A stretch of 64,000 nucleotides of DNA, taken from contig NGZR01000005.1 of the NCBI GenBank assembly GCA_002197995.1, forward strand, positions 2,852,001 to 2,916,000, in the 5' to 3' direction. Position 1 is the stretch's first letter. Each line of letters opens with the position of its first letter. The notes below the pieces were generated by a model. It was not told where the DNA came from. It searched no databases and worked only from the letters and a program-made list of their open reading frames with translations. The DNA comes from Gaeumannomyces sp. JS-464. Its lineage: Eukaryota > Ascomycota > Sordariomycetes > Magnaporthales > Magnaporthaceae. This document shows positions 44,912 through 55,879 of the stretch, piece after piece. Position numbers and translations under genes: made by a program.

Positions 44912-46136
44912 CTATTGTGCCACACTCGCTTGGCAGTGCATGTCATATCGACCTCGGCTCCGTAAACTAACAATCGTGACGCGGCATAATTATTTGCCCA
45001 ATGGACATGCACATCACGTTGCCATGCAATCGCCATGCAGTTGACGGCATCAACCAATCCGGAGCAGCCATGTCACCAGAACAGCCCACTCCATATGTCC
45101 CCAGGCAAGGCAGGTCGATCCGTCACGGCGCCACCTGCTAACTTAAAACGAAGAAGCCGGCGCTATCTCAGCAAATGAGACTCGAAGAAGATGCGGAGAA
45201 TGCGTAGGAAATTTCAACGGCCACGGGTTACGAGGACTGGAGCTTGAGGTGTGGTAAAGGGCGAGCACCAGACGTTTCCATGGGCGAGCGAAGTTGATGC
45301 GGGGAACCCCCTGGAGAGACAAAAGTTTGAGCGAACCACATACGGGAGAGCGATTGACTGGGTCTATCCACCACCGCCCCGACGTCATGCCCTTGTCCGG
45401 GTTCTTCTCCGGCCCACAAAAGCCCGCACTCCTGGGAGACATCTTGGGGAGGCCTGGGAGAAGGGAGCATATTTTAAACGCTGATGCTCAGAGCACGTAA
45501 TCCCGGCACATAATCGACGCTTTTGAGTCCTCAATCGCTGAATAGACAGGCATAGAGCCAACCCCCAGCCGCAGGGCATGAGCACCCTTGTCGCTACAGA
45601 CTCCCTGGCCGCCTGCACTCGGCCCATTCTTGCATCGCAAAATCGCACGCTACGTGACACCCCGCGTTTGGTGGCGCTCAATCGCGGACCCTCTTCTACT
45701 GACAGGGGGTATCTGGCGGTGAAATGACAGGCTTCCGGCATTCGAAGTCGGGGGACAGGAAGACCATGGAAGCCGCTAGGCTGCGGGAAAGCAATAAAAG
45801 AGGTTAAGCCCGTCTAGGAAGTTCAGATGAGACTGGTCCGTGACTCGCAAAAAGGGTTAGCTGACTCCTCGGCGGTGATTCCTGGCCTGCCTGTCCCGGC
45901 TTTTCTTCTTCTTCCTCTTTTTTTTTTTTTTTTTGCGGCTTGCGCTGGCTCCTCCCCTCTTCCCTCTTCGAGCGACGTCGTCTATCCTCGACTTTTTCCT
46001 TGCTTTCGTTTCCTACTGCCGAGCTCCAACTACCGTTCAGCGCAGGGCCCATCGGTATCAACGCAAGCGGCCTGGGTTTTTTTTGGGACTCTGAGCGTTT
46101 CTCTGATATTTCGGTTTCCCATTGCGTGTCAGAGCC
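44912..46136. other. intergenic region upstream of methyltransferase gene
   Basis: No gene recognised. The stretch 45905-46030 is strongly pyrimidine-rich, with a run of about 17 T near 45918-45934, and probably is the leader of the methyltransferase gene. Confidence 0.5.
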
Positions 46137-48261
46137 ATGTCCAGCGAAGCTACCAAGCATCCTTCGAGCCCACTGGCGGCTGCAGACCCCCCACCGGCGC
46201 CGGGGACTCTCTCTAGTCCTGCGGGGTTACCGACCCCAGCAAGCCCTGCCACTCCCGCTGCTGCTGCTGCTGGTCCCGCTGCTGCTGCTGCTGGTCCCGC
46301 TGCTGCTGCTGCTGGTCCCGCTGCTGCTGCTGCTGGTCCCGCTGCTGCTGCTGCTGGTCCCGCTGCTGGCGCTGTCAATACTCCTCCATCCGCCGCTCAG
46401 ACACCGCCCCATCAATTCCACGGCGGAACCGCGCTGGAGGCAGACGTGAGCTCTCATATGTCCCTGAAGAAATAGTCTTTATTTTGCGGGGCATTGCCGA
46501 ATGGATGCCCCAGATTCTGATTGGTGTCCACGCCGACTTCTAACGCTTTCTTTGCTATCCTGTCAAGACCGTTGACGATGACGGCGACTCAGCGCTCGAT
46601 GTCGTAAGTTCCTATGAAAATTCCCTTGGAAGTGTACCAGCTAATTACCCAAGTGATAATTCGTTGACACATCGCGGCGTCGTAGAACTCCGTCGGGGCG
46701 ATAGCGCTTCCCTCGCGTCCAGCATCCTCAAGTATCGCGTGGAGAACGGGCGAACATACCATGCCTTCAAAGCCGGCTGCAAGTACCCCTCATTAAACCA
46801 CTTAACCATTTATCTCCCAGGCATGCACCGACGTCCAGGAAAAGTACGGCGTGCTGACCCTTTGCGAATTCGGCAATGTATTAGCATATATACTCCCTAA
46901 CGATGAGGTAACGCTTCAAACTGAATTCCGTATCTAGATATTGCAAACACCCGCCGAGATATGAAGAACTAACAGAACCTCCCGGTCTAGATTGAGAACG
47001 AGCGTCTTGGTACGTAAACACTTGCCGTTGAATTTCTCTGACAACTGTTGCTCTGGGATATGTTTTCCGAGTGTGATACAAGGCTAACGCAAGGTACTCT
47101 GTGTAACACCACCACAGATCTCCAACATGCCATGTGCGTGCTGACGACCGACAACCAGCTATATCTTTGCCCAGCTGGTAAGGATGGACATCAAATCCAC
47201 CGGGCCCTGGATGTTGGATGTGGAACCGGGATCTGGACCATGGACTTTGGTAAGTGTGCCTTGAGCTTGGATATCTTTGCTACACATACTTTAGGCGTGC
47301 AGTGTTAACTAGAGTTTAAATCCAGCCGACGAGCATCCTGAAACGCAGGTACGATAGTTGAAAGTTGTCGGGAGGCCATGGAGATAGGGTGGGAGAGCTA
47401 ACACAAATCTATCAATAGGTGATAGGGGTTGACCTGAGTCCGATCCAGCCATCCTTGTAGGTTCAGAAACTGGCGGTTGGTGTGAGAAACAAGAGGATTG
47501 AAATTGGTGGCTTGCTGACAAGATTGCCACTTGCAACAGCGTGCCTCCGAATGTCTCATTCTATGTCGATGACATCGAGGCCGAGTGGACATACAACGAC
47601 CCCTTTGATTTCGTCTACTTGCGGATGATGACGGCGTCGATTCAGGACTGGCCCAAGCTGTTCGGTCAAATCTACCAGTAAGCATATTGTTTCCTCAATG
47701 GCGGTGCTCAGCTCCCACCGTTAAAAATTTCCAGGAACCTCACGCCAGGCGGCTGGGTCGAGCTCCACGACCCCGTCTACCCCATGTGCTGCGACGACGG
47801 CACGTTGCCCAAGGACTCGGCCGTGCATCGGTGGAGCGAGCTGATGGCCGAGGCGGCCGACAAGATGGGGAGCCGGCTGGACTCTGCGCTCGCGTACCGG
47901 CAGCAGCTCCTGGACGCCGGCTTCACCAACGTGGTGCAGCGGGTCTTCAAGTGGCCGATGAACACGTGGCCCAAGGACCCCAAGCACAAGGAGCTCGGCG
48001 CCTGGGGCTACGAGAACATCATGCAAGGGCTCCAGGCCCTCAGCCTGGCCCTCTTCACGCGCGCCCTCGGCTGGAAGCCTGACGAGCTCGAGCTGTTCCT
48101 CGTCGATGTCCGCAAGGATCTCCGGAACAGGAATATCCACGGGTACTGGCGGATGTGAGTTGATTTATTTTAGCGGTTGATCCTGAGGTTTTGAGCAAAA
48201 TTACTAACTTGCCAACTTTTATGGTAGTGTCGTCACGTACGGTCAGAAGCCCGAGTTTTAA
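46137..48261 (+). CDS. LaeA-like SAM-dependent methyltransferase, eleven exons
   Basis: A TAM/LaeA-type class I methyltransferase. Exons (boundaries by splice site and frame): 46137-46445, 46568-46603, about 46690-46778, 46885-46907, 46991-47009, 47117-47249, 47326-47348, 47419-47456, 47540-47677, 47735-48154 and 48228-48261. Three are only 19-23 nt. The SAM-binding motif I is ALDVGCGTGIWTMDFADE; post-I is VIGVDLSPIQPSFVPPNVSF; then FDFVYLRMMTASIQDW, LTPGGWVELHDPVYP and the end VVTYGQKPEF. The N-terminal exon is a Pro/Ala-rich leader with a 21-bp minisatellite. The intron after FKAG has a GC donor (GCAAGT, 46779). Only the exon 2/3 join does not close in frame. Relatives modify fungal secondary metabolites or regulate their clusters; the substrate is unknown. 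Confidence 0.85.
46254..46368 (+). repeat. coding minisatellite, 21-bp unit x 5
   Basis: Five perfect copies of cccgctgctgctgctgctgg plus t, each coding for the heptad GPAAAAA or its rotation, within exon 1 of the methyltransferase gene. Copy number could vary between isolates without shifting the frame. Confidence 0.9.
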
Positions 48262-49931
48262 AGCGGGCGTAGTGCATGTTTGAACGTGAGAATAACGTTC
48301 TCAGCGGTAGCCTGTAATTAAATAGCGTGTCCTCTTTGGCCAGACATTAATCGCGTTGTCCTGCTCAACCGACAGGAGCAACTAGCCTACGACTGGCTGT
48401 CAATGGGGATGATGCCCAGCTACTGGCGGGCATACGGTCTGCGAAGGGAACCCTCGCGGCGCAGCCGGTCCGTGTCGGAGGAGGGCGGCCATGTTGTGCG
48501 CCAACACCAACATCCACACACGAATGGACGGCTCATGTTGCGGTGACGCGGCCCGTTTCTCAGCTAGGCGGGCATGCTTGTGCTTAAACGTGTCCTGCAA
48601 GGGCACGCGCTGGCTGTCGTCGGTGGCTTGATGGCCTCATACCACCGACCCCAACCTATCCTTACTAGCCTGCAATGCACAAGTCCCCTACGTTTTACCC
48701 CTGCCGTTGATCACGGCCCCCACACCTTGTCACTTTGTCACCGCCGCGCCGACCAACGACATTGATCATCTCGCGCTGGAGCCCACATGCACGTTGGTCC
48801 CAGCTCGAGTCTGAATGGGGGCTAACAGCGTCGGCCCCTTCCGCCTCCCTCCCGGCGGCTGATGGGGCAAGACTGCCGGGTCACGGGTAGAGCAGGGTCC
48901 AAAAAGGATGATGTTGCATGCGTGTTGGCTCTCGGAGTGACGCGGCCGCCACCAACCGAGGAGGGGGCCAAGGCGGAGCTGTCCATGGCTCGTCCCCAGT
49001 TGTGTGCCCTTTGGTCGCCTGTGCCAAGCTGCGGTTGACGTGATGCGAGAGAGGGGGTTATTTGCAATCTGCGTGTCTGTTGGTGTGATGGCAATACCGC
49101 AAGCCGGGAAAATCCAAAGCAGGCAAGCGATCCCCATTGAAATGCAAATTGATGCGGACCTGGAATCGCCTCAATGATGTATGGGGCGGGGCTTGGCCTC
49201 CATTGATGCCCCCAAAAGACGATAAGACCCCGCACCAATTGATTCACTCGCCTGCCCATGTCATCAAATAGCCTCGACACTCGTTGCTGAATCGCCCTTC
49301 AAAGGCAACCAAATGATCGCCTTCCTGGGGGCCCGTGATGGCCCTGCAGACCCATTCCTGTTTTTGTCGTGTTCCTGGCTGTGATTGCGCGTGACGGACC
49401 TCGCGCATTGAAACAACGTCGCCGCCGTCCAATGCCAGTGCCGAGAAGGGGTCTGCGCCCAAGTGACGCACTCGCAAGAGCGCTGCGGGTGTGGGGTGTC
49501 CGCTAACCGCCCGCCCTGGAGAGTTTTGTGCCCGTCTGTGTGGTAGCCAATCAGGCCGCCGCACCCGTCACTTACAGGTCACATCACAATTGTATGGGGA
49601 GGGAGAGGCGCCCCCTGGTCAGCACCCGGCGATCGAATCACTCGCAGCACACCGTCACTCTGCTCTGCTGCCCCATGTGTTGGGGCCGATCGTAGCTGAC
49701 AGCCCCTGAATCCTGGCCTCGGCCGCCCTCGGCCAAGGGCCGTTTCTCTTCGTCACTCGGAGACCTCCCTGGGTATATAGGTGTCCTTCGGGCCCCTATG
49801 CCGTCATGTCCAAAAACTCCTGTCTCTCATCTCGTGGCCGTCCGCCATTTACTCCTTTTACTCGCCCCTTGATCTCCAGGCCGACCTCTCTCCGCCACCT
49901 CATCCTCTTGATCTTCTACCTCCTCGTCAAC
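48262..49931. other. intergenic region with promoter of small secreted protein gene
   Basis: No gene recognised over 1.7 kb. The last 200 bases carry a TATA box (49774-49780) and a C/T-rich leader for the next gene. Confidence 0.5.
49774..49780 (+). promoter_or_regulatory. TATA box of the small secreted protein gene
   Basis: tatatag, about 150 bp before the ATG at 49932 and followed by pyrimidine-rich leader sequence. Confidence 0.55.
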
Positions 49932-50497
49932 ATGAAGACGAGCCCCATCCTCTCGGCCATCTGCGCCGCCCTCCTTGGCGTCGCCGACTGCGCTCCGACA
50001 GGCCAGCAGCCCCAGGACCTGCAGGCTCGTCAGGGCTCGTCGTGGATGGACGCGTACTCTCTCCCCAGCTTCGCCGGCTTCCATAAGCGCTACGAGGTCC
50101 CTCACGGCCGGTGCAGTAAGCATTCGCCCCTCCCAGAGGCGAGTTTGGTGCATGCAGAGCTATGCTGACAGGTACCCGTCTCTCAAGTCGACATCCGGGC
50201 CGACTTCCCTCCCGGAACCGCCGCCGGCCTCTCTTCGGTCCAGAACGGCCCTCGCGGGACAACCGAGTGCACCCTGTTTGCGTAAGCTCTCAAGCCCCGA
50301 CGTGCCTCCTGCCCTGCATTTTGCCGCGGTATAAACGTCTAACACCCGTGCTTAGGTTCGCCGACTGCCACGTCCGCCCCGGGTTCGATAACGACTGGGG
50401 CGACCGCCTGGGATCGGGCGGAGTCCACCAGGACCTTGATGACCCCGAGATCAGCTGGGGCAACAAGGCACAGGCCATCATGTGCTTTTCCAAGTAG
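49932..50497 (+). CDS. small secreted protein, 139 residues
   Basis: Exons 49932-50115, 50188-50281 and 50356-50497 join in phase (HGRC|IDIRADFPPG; CTLFA|FADCHVRPGF). A signal peptide (MKTSPILSAICAALLGVADC) is followed by a Gln-rich stretch with a possible Kex2-type site (LQAR). The mature part has four Cys (GRC, TEC, ADC, IMC), which could make two disulfides, and is acidic at the end (GGVHQDLDDPEISWGN). I do not recognise a family; by size and composition it is a secreted or effector-like candidate. The frame is intact and splice sites are good. Confidence 0.8.
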
Positions 50498-51014
50498 CCA
50501 AGTGATCATGGCCGCTGCCCGCACTCGCGCCGAGCACGAGGACAATTAGGGTGGTGCGGGCATGCTGAAGCGGCGGAACCAAGCTTGGGCGGTTTCGGCT
50601 CACTCTTCCACGACGGATGTTGCTTTTATTAGATAGCACTTCCTTGTATATATAGGGCTACTTGGGGGGTTTTAACGGTAAATAAGGTGCAGTGTTTCTG
50701 TCTAAAGAGATTCAATAATCTACCATGCGTTCCGTTTCGCTTGCGGCTGCTGAAAAATCTCTACCCCGTCTCATCTCGGGTGAGAGTAGGTCACTGGCTT
50801 GTAGGTGGTGGCTCGTGCTATCACGATGCAGCCCGCAGTAATCGTGGCACTTAAGGTACCGAGGACTGGGCTATTTGATGATACAATGATACTTGCTCAT
50901 TATCATTAAACTCTAGGAAATGTACATCATGGCGCGCATGTCTAGGTCCGGATTGCCACGGTATCGGAATAGGTCCCAAACAGACCTTCATCTCTCTTCC
51001 CCACAAGGTCCTAG
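50498..51014. other. intergenic region
   Basis: AT-richer than the flanks, with no gene recognised. Confidence 0.5.
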
Positions 51015-51785
51015 TCATCCCGGGTGAGGCAGCGCCTTAGGTTTATAGGGCTTGGGGCCGAACTTGCCCATAACGGACATTTTGGGCACGTTCCAGACAA
51101 ACCAATCCTCCCTTTTGAAGGGGCTGCCAAAAGGTTCGAGGGCCATAGCCCCATATGGTAGTCGCCGAGCTCGATCTGGCTGCCGTTGGCCAGGAGGTCA
51201 AAGCACAGGGCCTCGTGGCGGTAGCCTGCTGTGATGGCGTTGCGGAACACGTCCTGGCGCCTGGAGGAGATGACGCTGCACGGGCCGTCCTCGTCGGAGG
51301 TACCTCAGCCCCTGGAGCCCGGGCCGGAGCAGTAGGCGGCCGAACCGACGTAGCATTCCGGCCGACGACGGGCGGATACAACCACATGCTTTCGTCGTAC
51401 TCGGTAGTGCAAATATCCTAACGCAGCTCCCGGGTGACCCGTTTAAATTAGGTGCGTAACGTCAGGTAATTGCTGTCGAAACGGTAAATGGTGAAGTTAA
51501 ACCACGGCTTGGGCGTGAAATTGAGGCCCTGGGTCGTCGACGTCGCTTCCCGCGTGTTGGCCATAAACATGTTGCTCACATTATCTTAAAGCTTGCGGCT
51601 ATGTCCATCCATAAGGCAATACCCTGACTAATACCGCCGCTGCCGCGCACCAGCGCCTTACCGTCGTATAAAGGAAGGTCCGCCGGGCTGCCGAACTGCG
51701 ACTTGTCGAACACAGTCTCAGGCTCCTTGGACTCGCCGGGGGACAGCATGAATGGCGCTTCCAGTTCCCCTGGTCTCACTTTCAC
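51015..51785 (-). pseudogene. broken gene of unknown family
   Basis: Several protein-like pieces follow one another on the minus strand in different frames: MKVRPGELEAPFMLSPGESK and LPLYDGKALVRGSGGISQG; LNFTPKPWFNFTIYRFDSNY; a Cys-rich piece (CYVGSAAYCSGPG, an in-frame TGA near 51300, then GTSDEDGPCSVISSRRQ); DVFRNAITAGYRHEALCFDL and GSQIELGDYHMG; and a C-terminus EPFGSPFKREDWFVWNVPKM to GKFGPKPYKPKALPHPG with stop at 51015. Amino-acid composition and order suggest one ancestral secreted or extracellular protein, now with at least two frame changes and a stop. I cannot name the family. Confidence 0.45.
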
Positions 51786-52101
51786 CGTTCACATCTACCT
51801 ACGTAAACAATATCCCGTGGGACCTCCACACCTTAGCCTTGGCTATTCGTTTCGGTTAAAGCTACGGGCCTCCCCCGGGTCTTGCCAGACCCTGACCGGC
51901 CTCGCCCGAGCTCCAACTAGGATATAATTTCACACTGGAGTGGATGGATTCCTGTGTGCTATCGCTATAACTCCTCTATTCCTCGATGGCGCCTAATACC
52001 TAAAGATACGCCCAAGATGTGGTTTATCAACGCTAAGATGCCTGTAACACAACTGTCTTTAAACACATCAAAGCAGAGCCGGACGAGATGATCACAGGTC
52101 G
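51786..52101. other. short intergenic region
   Basis: 3' side of PDX2 and upstream side of the broken gene. Nothing recognised. Confidence 0.5.
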
Positions 52102-53056
52102 TCAGCTGCCAGTCTTGGCCTTGACAGCTTGCTGAAGCCACCACAAGTGGACGCGGACGTCGTCCGTGAGCTCCGGGTGAAAGCTCGTGGCAAAAATGTT
52201 ACCCTGGCGGACGGCAATGATGTCCTCATCGCCTGCGGCGCCGCACGGGACACGGAACCGAGCACCTCGACGTGAGGGGCTGCTGCGTCGTCGCTGGACA
52301 GTATCTTCTCGACGACCGGGGCCCTGATGAAGACGCCCGGGAAGGGGCCCGAGGCCACTGCTACCTTGTCACCGGCATCGTCAAGGTTTGCGAGGAAAGG
52401 CAGGTCCAGGCCCGCCTGGAAGCTGTGCACCTGGCGACCGAAATGGTTCCTGTGAGCGCGGACGTGCAGACCGCCCACCAGTTCCTGGCCGCCCTTCTTG
52501 GCACCTGTGGCTTCATCGGCGAGCAGGATGAGACCCGCACAGGTTCCCCAGGTCGGTTTTGAGTCAATTCTAGAGATGGGGACAGAGTGAGAAAGAGTTG
52601 AGAATAACAGATGGCTTGGTTTAGCCGGCTATCCCGTAATAGGTGATAGAGCTCGGGCAGAAGCCAAATGGGTGAAGGCCAAGTGCATCATGAAATATAG
52701 GGGATAAATGATAAATGTGACTGTCTCGATGAGGTGGGCGGACGCTCCGGGAGGGAAACAGGAAGGGATAAAAAGATAAAGACAACAACCTACTTGACGA
52801 ATCGCTTTAGCGGCTCCATAAGGTTGGTCTGCTTGGCCACAAAGGCGAGGGTGGTGCTTTCGCCACCGGGGATGACCAGGGCATCGCAGCGGGCCAGCTG
52901 CTCCGGCGTCCGAACCTCGAGGAACTCGAACGCGGGAGATTTGCCCGCGCTGCCGCCGGCAATGACTGCTGCTGCTCTGTGAAGCAGGGTGAGGTGCTCG
53001 GCGAATGCGCCCTGGAGCGCCAGGACGCCGACCGTCATCGTTGCAGATGCTGGCAT
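52102..53056 (-). CDS. PDX2: pyridoxal 5'-phosphate synthase glutaminase subunit (PDX2/SNO)
   Basis: A class I glutamine amidotransferase that releases ammonia from glutamine and channels it to PDX1 for vitamin B6 synthesis. Exons 53056-52794 and 52569-52102 join in phase (LKRFVK|IDSKPTWGTCAGL). The start is MPASATMTVGVLALQGAFAEH; a second Met at 53038 is possible. Marks are ALVIPGGEST, the nucleophile Cys in GTCAGLILLA, GGLHVRAHRNHFGRQVHSF, and the His-Glu pair in TSFHPELTDD. A single missing base near 52244-52256 shifts the frame just before CGAAGDEDIIAVRQGN. The rest of the domain is perfect, so a sequence error is likely. The gene is divergent from PDX1. Confidence 0.93.
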
Positions 53057-54602
53057 TTTTTTTCTTTCTTTTTTTGGTGGGGAATCCGGGCAACGGATGC
53101 GACGGTAGGGGGTAGATAACCTTCCTGGCGGATTTCTGGAAAGTCGGAAGTCGAGGCGGCATAGACGAGGTACATCGAACACAGAGCAAGGGGATGAAAT
53201 AAGTATTCGGCTAGAAATCAAATCTTGATAGGTGGCCGGGTTTCCAATGTTAGTCGCTCGGCTGGCAAAACAGAAACTACTGCTTCGAGGCAGGCAATAG
53301 AAAGGTGCATGCCCCTTGCGTTTCCCGGTGCGGCGGCGCAGTTTGGGGAGCGATACGTCCTGCTTCCACCTGGGTATTTTTTTTTTTTTATCTTTGCCGC
53401 CGGAATTTCCCCGGAAAGATTCGGCTCTGGCTAGATGCGGACAGACGTGCAGCTTGAGGGCCGGGCGGTTCCGCAGTCGGCGCAGACAAAGTTGAGGTGA
53501 AGGCGGCCAAGCGCCGTGAGACACGGTCAGAGGAGGCCCCATTACCAAGCAACCTGGACCTTGTGCGCAGCTCGGAACCGTGACTCGGAACAAAAAGACG
53601 GCACGACGGCATAGATGACCCGGGCGCGCCCTTCGATCGACTTGAGCAAGGGGAGCGGCAGAAGGGCCCCGAATTTTACCTAATCTCCCAGGATCGCTGA
53701 GACGAGCCGTAAAGCGTATCCCGCGGGGTATCCGGCCGCTAGCACCACGACCACCTGGATCGGTGGGCAAGTTATGACCGCGTGCATGCTCTTAGCGCTG
53801 GCGTGCCAGCAAACCCGCCAACTGCCACACACGCACACACCTTGGTGAATTTGCCTGCCGCGGGCAGAACGGCGCGGGGGCGCGGGAGGTGGTGGCGGCT
53901 GGGGCGATTAGGATCAACAATGTCGAGGGGATCGAATGATTTGCGCATTGCACGACCTCCCTTGTGCAGCGATCTGGCTCCTGATGCGGCCGCTGCAGGT
54001 TCCAAGACAGCGACTGGCAGAATGTGACGGCCTCTGTGTGCGCCTTGCTTCCCAAAACGACCGCCTGCAGAACGGGCCAGGCCTGCCCCTCCGAATGGCC
54101 CCTGCCGGTTTCTCGAACATCCCTAGAGCTCGCCTCGTCCGGGAAAAGAAAAGACGGGGGAAAATGTCTCAATGGCTTGTGCGGCCGGCGCGGTCGACTC
54201 AGCGCGGCTCATGTGCTTCAGCCGAAATCGCTGCCACACCACGCCTTCTCGACCAACCCCACCTCCAATCAGTTCTGCTCAGTGACTCAAGTCAGGGGAG
54301 GCCCCTCTATCGCTGCGCTTTCCGCCGGGATAGACTTCGTCTATAAAAAAAAAGTTTGGCTCCCAGGGTCCCTTTGATCGGAATTGTTGGAATAGCGACT
54401 TTTCCTCGTTGCCAAATCGATCAAGCTGTCGTTCGAGCGTGCTCTTGTTGTTTGCAGCGAAGGCATCCTTGGGTTCTCTAAGAGGCGTTTAGTAGTTTAG
54501 TTGCCAATCACTTCCTTTCGTCCTTCCTCGAGGAAACTCGGCCTGGCACCGGCTTCGCCTTCTTCCAAAGCACACGCACGCGAACCGCCATACACATCCA
54601 TA
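53057..54602. promoter_or_regulatory. divergent promoter region PDX2 / PDX1
   Basis: 1.5 kb between the two subunit genes, both transcribed outward from it. A TATA-like tataaaaaaa at about 54342 lies 260 bp before the PDX1 start. A T/A tract near 53370-53390 and a T9 tract directly before the PDX2 start are present. No other gene is recognised, so co-regulation from this segment is likely. Confidence 0.6.
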
Positions 54603-55568
54603 ATGGCCTCGGACGCGTCGACAACGGCCAACGGCCACTCCTCTGCTGCGGCGACCGCGGCGAGCGGTAGTGCCGGCAAGATCCCCAGCTTCGCCGTCAA
54701 GGCCGGGCTGGCGCAGATGCTCAAGGGCGGCGTCATCATGGACGTTACCAACGCAGAGCAGGCTCGCATTGCCGAGGAGGCGGGCGCCTGCGCCGTCATG
54801 GCGCTCGAGCGCGTGCCAGCCGACATCCGCAAGGACGGCGGCGTCGCCCGCATGAGCGACCCGCACGTCATCAACGAGATCAAGGCCGCCGTCACCATCC
54901 CCGTCATGGCCAAGGCGCGCATTGGCCACTTCGTCGAGGCCCAGATCCTCGAGGCGCTCGAGATCGACTACATCGACGAGAGCGAGGTCCTGACGCCCGC
55001 CGATGAGAAGTATCATATCGAGAAGTCGGGCTTTGCCGTCCCCTTCGTCTGCGGCTGCCGCGGCCTGGGCGAGGCCCTGCGCCGTATCGCCGAGGGCGCC
55101 GCCATGATCCGCACAAAGGGCGAGGCCGGCACCGGCGACGTCGTCCAGGCTGTCACCCACATGCGCACACTCAAGGCTGATATCGCCCGCGCCCGCGCCG
55201 TGCTCGACGACGGCGGCGATCTGGCCATCCGCCAGCTCGCGCGCGAGCTCGAGGTCGACGCCGCTCTGCTCAAGCAGACGGCTGAGCTGGGCCGCCTTCC
55301 TGTCGTCAACTTCGCCGCAGGTGGCATCGCCACCCCGGCCGATGCTGCTCTCATGATGCAGCTCGGCTGTGACGGCGTCTTTGTGGGGAGTGGCATCTTC
55401 AAGTCCGGAGACCCGGCAAAGCGTGCGCGCGCCATCGTCCAGGCCACCACCCACTACAAGGATCCCAAGGTTCTCGCTGAGTTCAGCACCGGCCTGGGCG
55501 AGGCCATGGTCGGCATCAACTGCGATACCCTACCTCAGGCCGATAAGCTGGCTTCGAGGGGCTGGTAA
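54603..55568 (+). CDS. PDX1: pyridoxal 5'-phosphate synthase subunit PDX1 (SNZ)
   Basis: The (beta/alpha)8 synthase makes pyridoxal phosphate from ribose 5-phosphate, glyceraldehyde 3-phosphate and ammonia supplied by PDX2. The 321-residue frame has no intron or break. Active-site features are visible: Asp in GGVIMDV (residue 47), the Schiff-base Lys in VMAKARIGH (residue 104), the second Lys in [14 protein letters not shown] (residue 172), and phosphate-binding [13 protein letters not shown] and [12 protein letters not shown]. The first 20 residues are Ser/Ala/Thr-rich, as in other filamentous fungi. The start at 54603 is chosen because homology begins shortly after it and the upstream in-frame codons look like leader. 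Confidence 0.97.
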   Translation: MASDASTTANGHSSAAATAASGSAGKIPSFAVKAGLAQMLKGGVIMDVTNAEQARIAEEAGACAVMALERVPADIRKDGGVARMSDPHVINEIKAAVTIPVMAKARIGHFVEAQILEALEIDYIDESEVLTPADEKYHIEKSGFAVPFVCGCRGLGEALRRIAEGAAMIRTKGEAGTGDVVQAVTHMRTLKADIARARAVLDDGGDLAIRQLARELEVDAALLKQTAELGRLPVVNFAAGGIATPADAALMMQLGCDGVFVGSGIFKSGDPAKRARAIVQATTHYKDPKVLAEFSTGLGEAMVGINCDTLPQADKLASRGW

Positions 55569-55879
55569 ACCTGGTCGTGGCTGTAGGCTAGTAGGGAGAA
55601 GATAAGAGGGTGTGGAGCCTTGGTTGGCTGAGCCATCTCGGTTTGTTCGGCAACTTATTCCTGATCCATCGTTGTTGGTTATCCGTTTGGCTTCTTCGTA
55701 CAATCGGTATCTTTTGGGAGGAGCAGAAAGACTTTAGTGCCGACAGTGCACAACCGGGAGCTGCAGTTTGAGATCTTGGGAGGGAGATGGGCATCTACCC
55801 CGTAGTCCCGATGGTTGTACATAATAGCATTCCCCTCGCTCTTATACAACGAGCTAACGATCTCATTATCTTAATCGGC
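55569..55879. other. short intergenic region between convergent genes
   Basis: 3' flanks of PDX1 (+) and the MFS transporter (-). Nothing recognised. Confidence 0.6.

Noticed and set aside
46254..46368. CRISPR-like array
   Set aside because: Units are contiguous without spacers, in a eukaryotic coding exon; it is a coding minisatellite.
54489..55454. 321-codon minus-strand open frame over PDX1
   Set aside because: Antisense shadow of PDX1; no family motif.
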